A DNA stretch of 64,000 bases. Origin: Agathobaculum sp. NTUH-O15-33 (GTDB taxonomy: Bacteria > Bacillota > Clostridia > Oscillospirales > Butyricicoccaceae). Position numbers and translations under genes: made by a program. Shown here piece by piece: positions 10,274-19,040 of this stretch. The stretch spans positions 496,001-560,000 of the forward strand of contig NZ_CP136187.1 of the NCBI RefSeq assembly GCF_033193315.1, in the 5' to 3' direction. The notes beneath the pieces are model-generated. The model did not search any database. It worked only from the letters and a program-made list of their open reading frames with translations, and was not told the origin of the DNA. Positions within the stretch are counted from its first letter, which is position 1; each line of letters starts with the position of its first letter.

Positions 10274-11922
10274 TGTATCCCATTTTGCAATATACCTATG
10301 ATGTGACGATGTTTCGTGAGACTTTTGAGTCAGAATTCACGTATTTAAACGGCTTTATGCGTAATGTGTCACGTTTTGCAAACGCTCCGGCGCTAAACGA
10401 TCCGCCATCCGGCCGCCGCTGGACGTACCGCGCGCTGAATGAGGACGCGAACCGACTGGCCCACGCACTGCATGAGGACGGCGTTTCTAAAAACGATGTG
10501 GTCATGTTCACATTGCTGAACTCGCCGGAGTTTGTGTTCTGCTATCTGGCGGCGCACAAGGTCGGGGCGATCGCCTGTCCGGTCAACTACCGGCAGGGCG
10601 CGGGCGAGCTGGCGCTGGTGATTGACGATTCCAGACCGAAGGTTTTGGTATACGATACCGCGTTCGGCGAGCTGACCCGGCAGGCGCTGGAACTGGCCGA
10701 ACACAAGCCGCAGCGGGTGGTCATGGTGGACGAGCGAAGAGAGCTGACAGCGCCCACGGGCGAGATCAGCTATCAGGATTATGTGGCGGACAAGCCCGCA
10801 GACGATTTGCCCATTGACTTTGCGCCTCATATTTATGACGAGACCACTAGACTTTACACCTCGGGCACGACCAACCGGCCCAAGGGCGTGCCGATCAACA
10901 ATGTAAACGAAGTACTCTCCGCCCATGACGTTATGATGCATTTCCCTATGAGCTCGACCGACCGTTCAATGAATATGACCCCTTGGTTTCACCGCGGCGG
11001 TCTGCACTCGGGCGGCCCTTGTCCGACGCTGTACGCGGGCGGCGAGGTAATCATTCTGCGCGATTTTCATCCGCGCACCTGTTTGGAATACGCGGAAAAA
11101 TACAAGGTCACCTTCTTGATCGGCGTGCCGACAATCATCGCCATGCTGGCCCGGGCGCAGGAGCACACGCCTGCGGATTTACACGCGCTGCGCGGAATCG
11201 TCACCATGGGCGCGCCCTTTGAAAAGGCGGCGTGCGAACAGTATATGAAGCTGCTCACGCCCAATATTTTTAACGGCTATGGCACGACGGAGAGTTTCTG
11301 GAATACGTTCTTACGGCCCTATGACCTGCCCGCAATGGCGGGCACGGCAGGCCGTTCATGCATCGACGATGAGGTGCGCGTGGTCGAACCCTGTGAAAAC
11401 GGACATGCGGAACCTGATCAGACCGTCGCGCGGGATAATAAGGCAATCGGCGAGATTATCATCAAATCACCCGCGAAATCCGCCTATAGCTACTATAATA
11501 ACCCAGAGATGAACGCGCAAAAGTTCTATAAAGGCTGGCTGTATACCGGGGACGTCGGCACGTGGGACGAAAACGAATTCATCACAGTTGCGGGCCGCAA
11601 GGACGATATGATCGTTTCCGCGGGAGAAAATATTTATCCAACGCAGATCGAAGCGGTACTGAACGAGCATCCTAAGGTAGGGGAGAGCGCGGTGATCGGC
11701 CTGCCCGACCGGCTGCGCGGCGAACAGGTTGCGGCCTATATTGTACCGTCCGACCCGAGTCTGACGGTGGAGGAGCTGAAGGAATACTGCGTGCATCACC
11801 CGATGCTATCCTCCTATAAGTGGCCGCGCGTGTACCGGCTGGTGGACGAGCTGCCACACACCGCAACCGGCAAGCTGATGCATTATAAAGTGCGCGAGCT
11901 GGCGCAGAAAAACGAAATATAG
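10273..11922 (+). CDS. Acyl-CoA synthetase / AMP-dependent ligase
   Basis: An ANL-superfamily enzyme of about 549 residues. It has the P-loop motif YTSGTTNRPKG, the GYGTTES motif, the YTGDVG motif with its catalytic Asp, and the hinge and C-terminal motif GRKDDMIVSAGENIYP. A Lys in the C-terminal TATGKLMHYK is the usual adenylation lysine. It activates a carboxylic acid, probably a fatty acid, through acyl-AMP to acyl-CoA. ATG at 10273 (or GTG at 10270) overlaps the fabF stop; MFRETF at 10309 is an alternative start. It forms a two-gene operon with fabF that ends in a strong terminator. The substrate cannot be fixed from sequence. Confidence 0.88.
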   Translation: MYPILQYTYDVTMFRETFESEFTYLNGFMRNVSRFANAPALNDPPSGRRWTYRALNEDANRLAHALHEDGVSKNDVVMFTLLNSPEFVFCYLAAHKVGAIACPVNYRQGAGELALVIDDSRPKVLVYDTAFGELTRQALELAEHKPQRVVMVDERRELTAPTGEISYQDYVADKPADDLPIDFAPHIYDETTRLYTSGTTNRPKGVPINNVNEVLSAHDVMMHFPMSSTDRSMNMTPWFHRGGLHSGGPCPTLYAGGEVIILRDFHPRTCLEYAEKYKVTFLIGVPTIIAMLARAQEHTPADLHALRGIVTMGAPFEKAACEQYMKLLTPNIFNGYGTTESFWNTFLRPYDLPAMAGTAGRSCIDDEVRVVEPCENGHAEPDQTVARDNKAIGEIIIKSPAKSAYSYYNNPEMNAQKFYKGWLYTGDVGTWDENEFITVAGRKDDMIVSAGENIYPTQIEAVLNEHPKVGESAVIGLPDRLRGEQVAAYIVPSDPSLTVEELKEYCVHHPMLSSYKWPRVYRLVDELPHTATGKLMHYKVRELAQKNEI

Positions 11923-11926
11923 ATGC

Positions 11927-11970
11927 AAAAAGAACGCATCCGGCGCTTAAGCGCTGAATGCGTTCTTTTT
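11927..11970 (+). terminator. Terminator of fabF-ligase operon
   Basis: A 13-bp AAAAAGAACGCAT / ATGCGTTCTTTTT stem containing a second CGGCGCTTAAGCGCTG hairpin, directly after the stop codon. Confidence 0.9.
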
Positions 11971-11998
11971 TATGTGTATCTATTTCACGCTGAAGGAG

Positions 11999-12109
11999 AA
12001 CAGCTGCCGGGCCCGCCGTTAGGCTTTCCGGCGGGCCGAATCAGTATCCGCGGGTTGCTCCGACCCGCGTTCCGTAGAAATGGGAGGTTTCCACTAAACG
12101 GCAGCTGTT
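11999..12109. ncRNA. Multi-arm structured element, unassigned
   Basis: A perfect 11-bp closing stem (11999-12009 with 12099-12109) encloses a 9-bp GC hairpin (12010-12018/12029-12037), a 7-bp hairpin (12049-12055/12063-12069) and a third weak arm near 12077-12093. It lies between the ligase terminator and the etfA stop codon and contains no ORF. I cannot match it to a known riboswitch. It could be the 3' end of the etf transcript, a small RNA on either strand, or a mobile palindromic repeat. The strand is undecided. Confidence 0.5.
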
Positions 12110-12138
12110 GATGATCAGGTGGTGAAATCGAACGAACC

Positions 12139-13255
12139 TTACTTAGCAGCCTTGACAGCCTTAACAGCGTCGATCATCATGGGAACAACCTTGAACAGGT
12201 CGCCGCAGATGCCGTAGTCGGCTACGTCGAAGATCGGAGCGCCGTCGTTCTTGTTCACAGCAACGATGCACTCAGAATCCTGCATGCCGGCCTTGTGCTG
12301 GATCGCACCGGAAATGCCCAGCGCCACATACAGCTTCGGATGTACGGTCTTGCCCGTCTGACCAACCTGATGGTCGGCCGACAGCCAGCCCGAGTCGATC
12401 GCCGCACGGCTGCCGCCCACTACGCCGCCGAACTGGTCCGCCAGCTCGTGCGCCAGAGCGATGCCCTTATCGATATCCTTGGAGATACCGCGGCCTACGG
12501 ATACGACTACCTCGGCGCCGGTCAGGTCGACCAGTTCCTTGGCTTCCTTGACAACTTCCAGTACCTTGGTCTGGATGTCCGCGTCGGATACCGCTACGTT
12601 CAGCTTCTCTACCTGTACGGCGGCAGCCTTTGCTTCATCGTACTCGCCGCGCTTCCAGCACGCCCGGGCGTACCGTTGCCATCTGCGGGCGGAAACGCGG
12701 GCAGATGATCGTCGCCATCAGGTGGCCGCCGAATGCCGGACGGGTCATCTTCAGGTTGCGGTCCGCGCGGTCAAGCGCGTCGATCTGCTCTACCGGAAGC
12801 GTGGAGGCTTCCTTCAGGAATGCCGCGTACTTCTCTACGTCCACATCGAGGTGGGTGCAGTCTGCCGTCAGGCCGGTGTGCAGGCGGGCTGCGCAGCGCG
12901 GGCCGAGGTCGCGGCCGATGTTGGTCGCCGCGATCAGCATGATCTCCGGCTTCTTGTCCATTACAACGTCGCAAATGACCTTCGCAAAGCCGCCGGTCGT
13001 GTATACGCCTAGCTTCTCATCGGTGCAGACATAGACCTTGTCGGCGCCGTACGCGCCCAGTTCCTTCTCCATGCCGGCTACTTCCTCTTCGGAGCCGATC
13101 AGCAGACCGCAGAGCTCTACGCCCATATCGTCCGCCAGCTTACGGCCCTCGGAGATCAGCTCAAGCACCGTCGGCTGCAATTTGCCCTGACGCTGCTCAC
13201 AGAATACCCATACGCCGTGGAAATCGGCGATGTTGGTGTTATTGAAATCAGCCAT
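12139..13255 (-). pseudogene. etfA: Electron transfer flavoprotein alpha subunit, frameshifted
   Basis: The N-terminal two thirds ([40 protein letters not shown]) and the C-terminal FAD domain ([41 protein letters not shown]) lie in different frames. They join at about 12655, where the coding strand reads CTGGAAGC. Removing one G restores a normal protein of about 371 residues. EtfA binds FAD and, with EtfB, carries electrons to or from butyryl-CoA dehydrogenase. The start is ATG 13255 after AAAGGAG, 18 bases after etfB. Because the gene is central to butyrate metabolism, a sequencing error is more likely than a real lesion. Confidence 0.88.
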
Positions 13256-13273
13256 TTTCGTTTCTCCTTTCAA

Positions 13274-14075
13274 TTAAAGAATGTGCTTCTTCAGAAGCTC
13301 GCCGACCAATTCGTCGCAGGTGGACTTGTCGGCGCCTTCAAGCATACGGCCCTGACCCTTCTGGGGAGGCGTAAAGGACTTGAAGATGTTGGTGGGAGAA
13401 CCCTTCAGGCCGATGGTCGCGAGGTCGATCAGCGGATCGTCCTTGAGCGCGTTAAAGTCGTAAACGTCGATCGGCTTGTCGTAGCAGCTCATGATGCCCT
13501 TGATGGACATGTAGCGGGGCACGTTCAGCTCCTTGATGCAGGTCAGCAGGCAGGGGGCGGAGGTCTGGATGGTCATGTAGCCGTCTTCCAGCATGCGCTT
13601 AACGGTAACGGTAGAGCCCTCCATCTTGATGTCCGCCGCGTAAGAGATCTGCGGGATGCCGAGCTTTTCAGCGATCTGCGAACCGACCTGAGCGGTATCG
13701 CCGTCGATCGCCTGACGGCCGCAGAATACGACGTCGTCGTCCTCAAGGCCGAGCTTCTTGATCGCGGCAGCCAGAATCTGGCTGGTCGCGAAGGTGTCGG
13801 AACCGCCGAACTCGCGGGCGGAAACCAGAATGCCTTCATCCGCGCCCATAGCAAGCAGCTCACGCAGCATGCCCTGTGCCGGAGGGGGGCCCATGGTGAT
13901 GACGACGACCTTGCAGCCGGTCTCATCCTTGAGCTTCCAGAGCAGCCTCGATGGCGTTCTTGTCATCGGGGTTGATAATGGTAGCCATAGAAGCACGGTT
14001 CAGGGTGCCGTCCGGGTTGACGGCGACCTTACCGGAGGTATCCGGAACCTGCTTTACACAAACAATCGCTTTCAT
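13274..14075 (-). pseudogene. etfB: Electron transfer flavoprotein beta subunit, frameshifted
   Basis: ATG 14075 follows GGAGGAAAG and begins MKAIVCVKQVPDTSG, the standard EtfB start. After about 46 residues the frame ends, and the rest (LKDETGCKVVVITMGPP, GRQAIDGDTAQVGSQIAEKLG) continues in another frame. The joint is at 13937-13938, where the coding strand reads CTGGAAGC; deleting one G restores about 266 residues. EtfB holds the AMP or second FAD and takes electrons from NADH in bifurcating Bcd-Etf complexes. The gene lies between bcd and etfA in one operon. The break has the same sequence context as the one in etfA. Confidence 0.88.
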
Positions 14076-14095
14076 GTTTCGCTTTCCTCCTATTC

Positions 14096-15238
14096 TTACT
14101 TGCCGAGAATGTTGCCGGAGATAACGACGCGCTGGATCTCGCTCGTGCCTTCGTAGATCTCGGTGATCTTGGCGTCGCGCATCATGCGCTCAACCGGGTA
14201 ATCCTTGGTATAGCCGTAGCCGCCGTGCATCTGAACAGCCTGCGTGGTGATCTTCATGCAGGTCTCGGACGCAAACAGCTTGGCCGTAGCGGCTTCGAGC
14301 GTGAAGCGCGCGCCGGAGGTCTTGACAGCCGCGGCCTTGTAGGTCAGCAGGCGGGCAGCCTCGATGGCAACGTGCATATCGGCGAAGACGAACTGGGTGT
14401 TCTGGAACTTAGCGATCGGACGGCCGAACTGCTCACGGGTCTTGGTGAAGGCCATAGCCTCTTCCATAGCGCCCTCCGCAATGCCGAGCGACTGCGCGGC
14501 GATGCCGATACGGCCGCCGTCGAGCGTCTGCATAGCGATAGCAAAGCCCTTGCCCTCGCGGCCGAGCAGGTTCTCCTTGGGCACGATGCAGTCGGTGAAG
14601 ACGATCTCAGCCGTGGGCGAACCGTGCAGGCCGAGCTTTTCCTCGTGCTTGCCGACGGAGAAGCCCGGGAAGGAGCTTTCTACGATGAAAGCGGAGATGC
14701 CCTTGGTGCCCTTGGACTTGTCGGTCATGGCAAATACAACAAACACTTCGGCAACATAGCCGTTGGTGATGAAGATCTTGGAACCGTTCAGAACATAGTG
14801 GTCACCGTCAAGCTCGGCAACGCAGGTGCCCTTGGCAGCGTCGGAGCCGGCGTCCGGCTCGGTCAGCGCGAAAGCGCCCACCTTGTGGCCTTCGGTCAGC
14901 ATGCGCAGGTACTTCTGCTTCTGCTCCTCGGTGCCATGCTGCATGATCGGGCCGCAGCACAGGCCGTTGTGGGTGGCCAGGATATCGCCCGTGGAAGCGC
15001 ACTGCTTGGAAAGCTCCTCAATGGCAATGGCAGAGCAGGTATCGTCCGCGCCGGCGCCGCCGTACTGCTCGGGAACGATCATGCCCATTACGCCGAGATC
15101 AAACAGCTTCTCGATATTTTCGCGGGGATACTCGCAGGTTTTATCGGTTTCTGCAGCGATGGGCTTAACTTCGTTTTCGGTGAAGTCGTGCATCATCTGC
15201 CGGACCAACTCCTGCTCACGGGTCAGTTGGAAATCCAT
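14096..15238 (-). CDS. bcd: Butyryl-CoA / short-chain acyl-CoA dehydrogenase
   Basis: A 380-residue acyl-CoA dehydrogenase with N-, middle and C-terminal domains. The motifs ALTEPDAGSD, FITNGYVAEVFVVFA and MHGGYGYTKDYPVERMMRDAKI are present, and the catalytic Glu is in the terminal segment IYEGTSEIQR. With EtfAB it reduces crotonyl-CoA to butyryl-CoA, coupled to ferredoxin reduction. The start at ATG 15238 (MDFQLTREQE) follows AAAGGAG; upstream in-frame codons are not conserved. It is first in a bcd-etfB-etfA operon. The usual thl, crt and hbd genes are not in the window. Confidence 0.93.
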   Translation of the reverse strand: MDFQLTREQELVRQMMHDFTENEVKPIAAETDKTCEYPRENIEKLFDLGVMGMIVPEQYGGAGADDTCSAIAIEELSKQCASTGDILATHNGLCCGPIMQHGTEEQKQKYLRMLTEGHKVGAFALTEPDAGSDAAKGTCVAELDGDHYVLNGSKIFITNGYVAEVFVVFAMTDKSKGTKGISAFIVESSFPGFSVGKHEEKLGLHGSPTAEIVFTDCIVPKENLLGREGKGFAIAMQTLDGGRIGIAAQSLGIAEGAMEEAMAFTKTREQFGRPIAKFQNTQFVFADMHVAIEAARLLTYKAAAVKTSGARFTLEAATAKLFASETCMKITTQAVQMHGGYGYTKDYPVERMMRDAKITEIYEGTSEIQRVVISGNILGK

Positions 15239-15510
15239 GTTCAAGTCTCCTTTTGGTAAGTAGTATATTTGCCGATGCCGGCCGTGGCCGACTTTCCGCC
15301 GTTTTAAAATTCCTGCCGCTCGGCAGAAAGCCGGACGGCGGGCGTACATCAAAATACTTCCCAGATGCGCGGACAAGGTCGGAAAAGCGCAAAAGGGTGC
15401 CATCAAATTGAAAAAATGGCACTTTCATGGGAAGCGATTGGTGTGAATGTGGTTTCGTTCGCGTAATATTTTGAATACATTCGTGTTAACTCTTGCTTTA
15501 TTCGTACTTC
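15239..15510 (-). promoter_or_regulatory. Long 5' leader of bcd
   Basis: About 265 bases separate the bcd promoter from the start codon. The leader holds a nested hairpin: outer CCGCCG/CGGCGG at 15296-15301/15336-15341, and inner CTGCCG/CGGCAG at 15313-15318/15321-15326. No known riboswitch or Rex box is clear. The leader may control stability or translation. Confidence 0.45.
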
Positions 15511-15539
15511 AATATACCACACCCATACGCATTCGTCAA
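15511..15539 (-). promoter_or_regulatory. Sigma-A promoter of bcd-etfBA
   Basis: On the minus strand, TTGACG (15534-15539), 17-base spacer, TATATT (15511-15516). It is the best promoter in the 587-base stretch between bcd and the next gene. The rest of that stretch (15540-15768) shows no convincing gene. Confidence 0.7.
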
Positions 15540-15768
15540 TTATCAAAATCACTGTATTTCCCCAATAAATTTCGTAAAAATCGTGTTTTTTTTGTCGATA
15601 TGCCAACGTAAAGTACTTGATCTGATATTATAACTAAATATGGGAAAGGAAATTTAGAAGATTTGCTTATGTTGCTGTGCCACGCGCCATCCAGTTTGCC
15701 TGTCTTGATCCGCAATGGACGGGAGCGGCTTACGCATACGGAAGCCACAGTTTGCGAGCAAAAACAAT

Positions 15769-15798
15769 CCCGGCCTCTCCGCCGCAGGAGAAGCCGGG
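15769..15798 (-). terminator. Terminator of the 15826 gene
   Basis: A 12-bp stem CCCGGCCTCTCC / GGAGAAGCCGGG with one G-T wobble, followed on the minus strand by ATTGTTTTT. Confidence 0.7.
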
Positions 15799-15825
15799 TC
15801 AAAGTGTGCGTGACATATTTGCTTG

Positions 15826-16368
15826 CTATTTGCAGGGAGCCTGAAGCTGCTTTGCCAGTCCGCCGCTCATATAGCTGGACATATCGATGGCCAACCTTTT
15901 GCATATCGGCGCGGTATTGAAAAAGGCCGCGTAATTTTTCGCGTGCATACTGGCTGCGATCGTATCCAGCAAATCGCATTCGTGATTGATCATGGCGGTC
16001 CATTCCGTCGCCTGCCAATAGGAATTTAACCGGCATAAAAGCGTGGCGATTTTTTGTCCATTTTCTTTCCACTGCTGTTTCAGCATATTTGTCTGGCTAC
16101 CGCCCTGCATGACGCAGTCCACGTAGGAAACGAACAGCCGGTTGTTGTTTGCCATTGCCGACACCAGCGCTTTTCCTTCGCCTGATGGATAAAAGCTGGA
16201 GATGATCGTGTCATACGTTCTGCCCATGCTCATCAGCTTTTCCTTAGCGCCTGCTTTAAGCGGCGTATTGAAAGCCGCATTATTCAAATAAATCAGTTGC
16301 CAAAACAAATTTTCCGTTGCAAAGTTGCCGATTGCCATATAGATTCTCATATCATCTTGATTGATCAT
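15826..16368 (-). CDS. Helical protein of unknown function
   Basis: A 180-residue soluble, helix-rich protein with no signal peptide. ATG 16368 follows GGAGGG. The layout (LFWQLIYLNNAAF near the N-terminus, LNSYWQATEWTAMINHECDL in the middle, a terminal MSSYMSGGLAKQ) resembles a family of small Firmicute proteins with a conserved NPYW-xx-EEW segment, often mis-annotated as acetylglutamate kinase. No kinase motif is visible. It is a single-gene unit between bcd and tRNA-Arg with its own terminator. Function unknown. Confidence 0.7.
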   Translation of the reverse strand: MINQDDMRIYMAIGNFATENLFWQLIYLNNAAFNTPLKAGAKEKLMSMGRTYDTIISSFYPSGEGKALVSAMANNNRLFVSYVDCVMQGGSQTNMLKQQWKENGQKIATLLCRLNSYWQATEWTAMINHECDLLDTIAASMHAKNYAAFFNTAPICKRLAIDMSSYMSGGLAKQLQAPCK

Positions 16369-16486
16369 GCATATCCCTCCATGTCATTTTATGTGACAAA
16401 AATGGATAAGTTCTGTATATTATATAGCCCGGTCAGCAGGACTTAAGGAAGGATGGGTTAGCATTGGTTGTCCCTGCAAAATAAAA

Positions 16487-16518
16487 AAACAAGCGATTTC
16501 CGAAGAAATCGCTTGTTT
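16487..16518 (-). terminator. Terminator of tRNA-Arg
   Basis: AAACAAGCGATTTC / GAAATCGCTTGTTT, 14-bp stem, CGAA loop, with a run of seven A on the left that becomes the U-tract on the minus strand. Confidence 0.88.
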
Positions 16519-16531
16519 TCACAGCCAAAAA

Positions 16532-16608
16532 TGGTACGCCAGAAGGGATTCGAACCCCCGACCTTTTGGTTCGTAGCCAAACACTCTATCCAGCTGAGCT
16601 ACTGGCGC
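16532..16608 (-). tRNA. tRNA-Arg (ACG)
   Basis: A cloverleaf on the minus strand: acceptor GCGCCAG / CTGGCGT, D arm AGCTCAGCTGGATAGAG, anticodon loop CTACGAA (anticodon ACG, read as ICG), T arm GGGGGTTCGAATCCC, and encoded 3' CCA at 16532-16534. It reads CGU, CGC and CGA codons. Confidence 0.97.
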
Positions 16609-16632
16609 GTTTGCAGTTTTGACTGCCTGAAT

Positions 16633-16661
16633 ATAATACCATATTTATGGGGACGTGTCAA
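16633..16661 (-). promoter_or_regulatory. Sigma-A promoter of tRNA-Arg
   Basis: On the minus strand, consensus TTGACA (16656-16661), 17-base spacer, TATTAT (16633-16638), about 25 bases before the tRNA. Confidence 0.88.
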
Positions 16662-16816
16662 ATGTTTTTGTATTTTTTCTAAAAAAGATTTTTCCACTGA
16701 TATTTTGAGGCGCGCGAATGGGGCAAAGCCGGCAAAGTTGCACGGCAATATTTTTTTCATTATAACGCGTTCTTGAGCGCAAGGTCAACAGCTGTATGAC
16801 CGGTTTACACATAAGG

Positions 16817-16845
16817 TTGTGAAAAGTGCGAAAATATGATAATAT
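16817..16845 (+). promoter_or_regulatory. Putative promoter of LtaS-like gene
   Basis: TTGTGA (16817-16822), 17-base spacer, TAATAT (16840-16845), about 40 bases before the start codon. Confidence 0.6.
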
Positions 16846-16886
16846 GAGAAGCATATTCCGGCTTTTTGTTGGGGGATTTCAAAATT

Positions 16887-18884
16887 ATGACAGATAAGAA
16901 ACAGGGAAAAACGGGCGGCGCAATAAAGCCGCTTTGGCTTGCCGCCTCGTTTTTTCTGATGGCAGTGTGGTGCGAAGCCGCGTTTCGGTTGACGCTGGGC
17001 GCGTGGGGCAGCGCGGGCACGCTGCTTGCGGTGTTGTTCGCACCGGCGCTGGCGCTGGCGATAAGCGGCGCGGCGGCGCTGCTGCCCGCGCGCGGGGCGC
17101 GCATGCTTACCGTGGCCGCGGCTGCGGGGCTTTGGTTCTTTTACATATCGCAGGCGGTGTACTTTCGGGTATTTCAGACCTGCTACCCGCTCTATTCGCT
17201 GCTGAACGGCGGGCAGGTGCTTGGTTTCTGGCGGCAGATTCTGCACGCTTTCGCCGAGCGCTGGTGGCAAACCTTGCTGATCAGCCTGCCGCTGATCGTG
17301 CTGCTGTGCTTGCTGCAAAACCGCGCGTTCAGCGCGCGATCGCCGCGTATGGGGGTGGCGCTGCTGTTCGGCGCGTTTTTGTGGCACAGCCTTGCGCTAT
17401 CCGCCGTGCCCGCCTTTGGCACAGGCGCGGCCACGCCGTACGACGCTTACTATAACGGCGGCAGCATGCGGGCGGGCGCGGAAAAGCTGGGGCTTTGGAA
17501 CGCGTTCCGGCTGGACGCGGAGCGCACGCTGTTCGGCTTTCCGCGCGGCACAAGCCTGCTGGACGCCATACCGGAGGAGGAGACAGAGCAACCGCGGCCG
17601 GAGGAACAGCCCCGGACGGCGTACGGGGACAATGTGCTGCCGATCGATTTTGCGGCGCTGAACGAGACCGAGACCGACCCCGGGGTGCGGGAGCTGAACG
17701 GCTTTTTTGCATCGCGCGAGCCGACGCGGCAAAATGAGATGACCGGCGTCTACGAAGGGTATAACCTTATCTTTTTAACGGCGGAGGGCTTTTCTCCCTA
17801 CGCGGTAGACCAAAACCTGACGCCGACCCTGTATAAAATGGTGCATCAGGGCGTCACGTTCACCAATTTCTATAACCCCATCTGGGGCGTGTCCACGATC
17901 GATGGGGAATATGTCAACTGTCTGGGGCTGGTGCCCAAGGCGGGCGTTTGGAGCCTGTATCAGTCGCGTGAGAATGCGCTGCCGTTTGCGCTGGGCAATC
18001 AATTCAGAGCCCTTGGCTACCAGACGAACGCCTACCATAATCACACCTTTGATTACTATCGCCGCGAGGTGTCGCACCCCAATTTGGGCTATACCTACAA
18101 GGGCTTAGGCAGCGGCGTGCGCGTGACCGAGGAATGGCCGGAATCCGACCTTGAGATGATGCAAACCACCCTGCCGGAATACTTGCGGAACGCGCCGTTT
18201 CATATCTACTATATGACGGTGAGCGGTCACATGGAATACAATTTCTATGGGAACGTGCAGGCGGCAAAGCATCGGGATAAGGTGCAAGGCCTGCCCTATT
18301 CGGACGCGTGCAAGGCGTATGTGGCCTGCCATATCGAGCTTGACCGGGCGATGGAATACCTGCTGGAGCAGCTCGAAGCGGCGGGAATCGCGGACAAGAC
18401 CGTGATCGCCATGGCGCCCGACCACTACCCCTACGGCCTGACAAACGAGCAGATCAGCGAATTTTTGGGTCACGCAGTCGATCCAACGTTCGAGCTTTAC
18501 AAAAGCACGTTCATTTTGTACCAGCCGGGCATGGAGCCGCGCACAGTCGATAAGCTCTGTTGGAGCGCGGATATTTTGCCGACGCTGAGCAACCTATTCG
18601 GCCTGCCGTACGATTCGCGGCTGCTGACCGGACGAGATATTTTTTCCGATGCGCCGCCCTTCCTCCTGTTTGAGGACCGCAGCTTTATGACCGACCGCGT
18701 GCGCTTCAACGCGTCGACCGGCGAAGCACAGTGGGCTGAGGGGCAAACGCCGGACGAGGCTTATCTGGAACGGATGAAGCAAGCGGTCTCTGCTGAATTC
18801 ACGGCGGCCGCGCGTATCATCGAGACCGATTATTACCGGCATGTCCTGCCCAACGGCGCACAAAGCGCATCACAAATGAAATAG
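16887..18884 (+). CDS. LtaS-like sulfatase-fold membrane enzyme
   Basis: A 665-residue protein with about five N-terminal membrane helices (to about residue 170), a Pro/Glu-rich linker, then an extracellular alkaline-phosphatase-superfamily domain. The metal-bound Thr is in GVSTIDGEYVN. TVSGHMEYN and APDHYPYGL carry the metal-binding His and Asp residues. The family makes or modifies polyglycerol-phosphate lipoteichoic acid or related phospho-polymers at the outer membrane face. ATG 16887 sits 11 bases after GGGGGA; TTG 16866 is possible but less likely. It is monocistronic with its own terminator. A second, divergent family member lies at 26316. Confidence 0.85.
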   Translation: MTDKKQGKTGGAIKPLWLAASFFLMAVWCEAAFRLTLGAWGSAGTLLAVLFAPALALAISGAAALLPARGARMLTVAAAAGLWFFYISQAVYFRVFQTCYPLYSLLNGGQVLGFWRQILHAFAERWWQTLLISLPLIVLLCLLQNRAFSARSPRMGVALLFGAFLWHSLALSAVPAFGTGAATPYDAYYNGGSMRAGAEKLGLWNAFRLDAERTLFGFPRGTSLLDAIPEEETEQPRPEEQPRTAYGDNVLPIDFAALNETETDPGVRELNGFFASREPTRQNEMTGVYEGYNLIFLTAEGFSPYAVDQNLTPTLYKMVHQGVTFTNFYNPIWGVSTIDGEYVNCLGLVPKAGVWSLYQSRENALPFALGNQFRALGYQTNAYHNHTFDYYRREVSHPNLGYTYKGLGSGVRVTEEWPESDLEMMQTTLPEYLRNAPFHIYYMTVSGHMEYNFYGNVQAAKHRDKVQGLPYSDACKAYVACHIELDRAMEYLLEQLEAAGIADKTVIAMAPDHYPYGLTNEQISEFLGHAVDPTFELYKSTFILYQPGMEPRTVDKLCWSADILPTLSNLFGLPYDSRLLTGRDIFSDAPPFLLFEDRSFMTDRVRFNASTGEAQWAEGQTPDEAYLERMKQAVSAEFTAAARIIETDYYRHVLPNGAQSASQMK

Positions 18885-18888
18885 CCCA

Positions 18889-18922
18889 AACGGCGCGGCC
18901 CATATCGGGCCGCGCCGTTATT
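18889..18922 (+). terminator. Terminator of LtaS-like gene
   Basis: A 13-bp GC stem AACGGCGCGGCCC / GGGCCGCGCCGTT (18889-18901/18907-18919) directly after the stop, followed by ATTT. Confidence 0.75.
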
Positions 18923-19040
18923 TCGATTGTGGAGATTGTGTGACGGTGTGTGAAGATTTGGTGACCAGCCCCAAAAATAGAAAAAACATGGCCGCATGAA
19001 AGAGTGAACGGCAAAACACGCATACAGGGAGGAAGTCACC

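Noticed and set aside
12001..12110. Known riboswitch classes (SAM, TPP, FMN, cobalamin, c-di-GMP, THF)
   Set aside because: None of their conserved core sequences is present, so only an unassigned structured element is reported.
12651..12660. Programmed +1 frameshift in etfA/etfB
   Set aside because: There is no known slippery codon or stop-codon pause, and the same CTGGAAGC occurs without effect elsewhere; a sequencing error fits better. Kept only as a testable alternative.
15470..15500. Rex redox-repressor box near the bcd promoter
   Set aside because: Only a GTTAAC core is present; the full TTGTTAA-N4-TTAACAA dyad is not.
15239..15510. Riboswitch in the bcd leader
   Set aside because: The nested hairpin is real, but no conserved aptamer core or terminator/antiterminator choice is visible.
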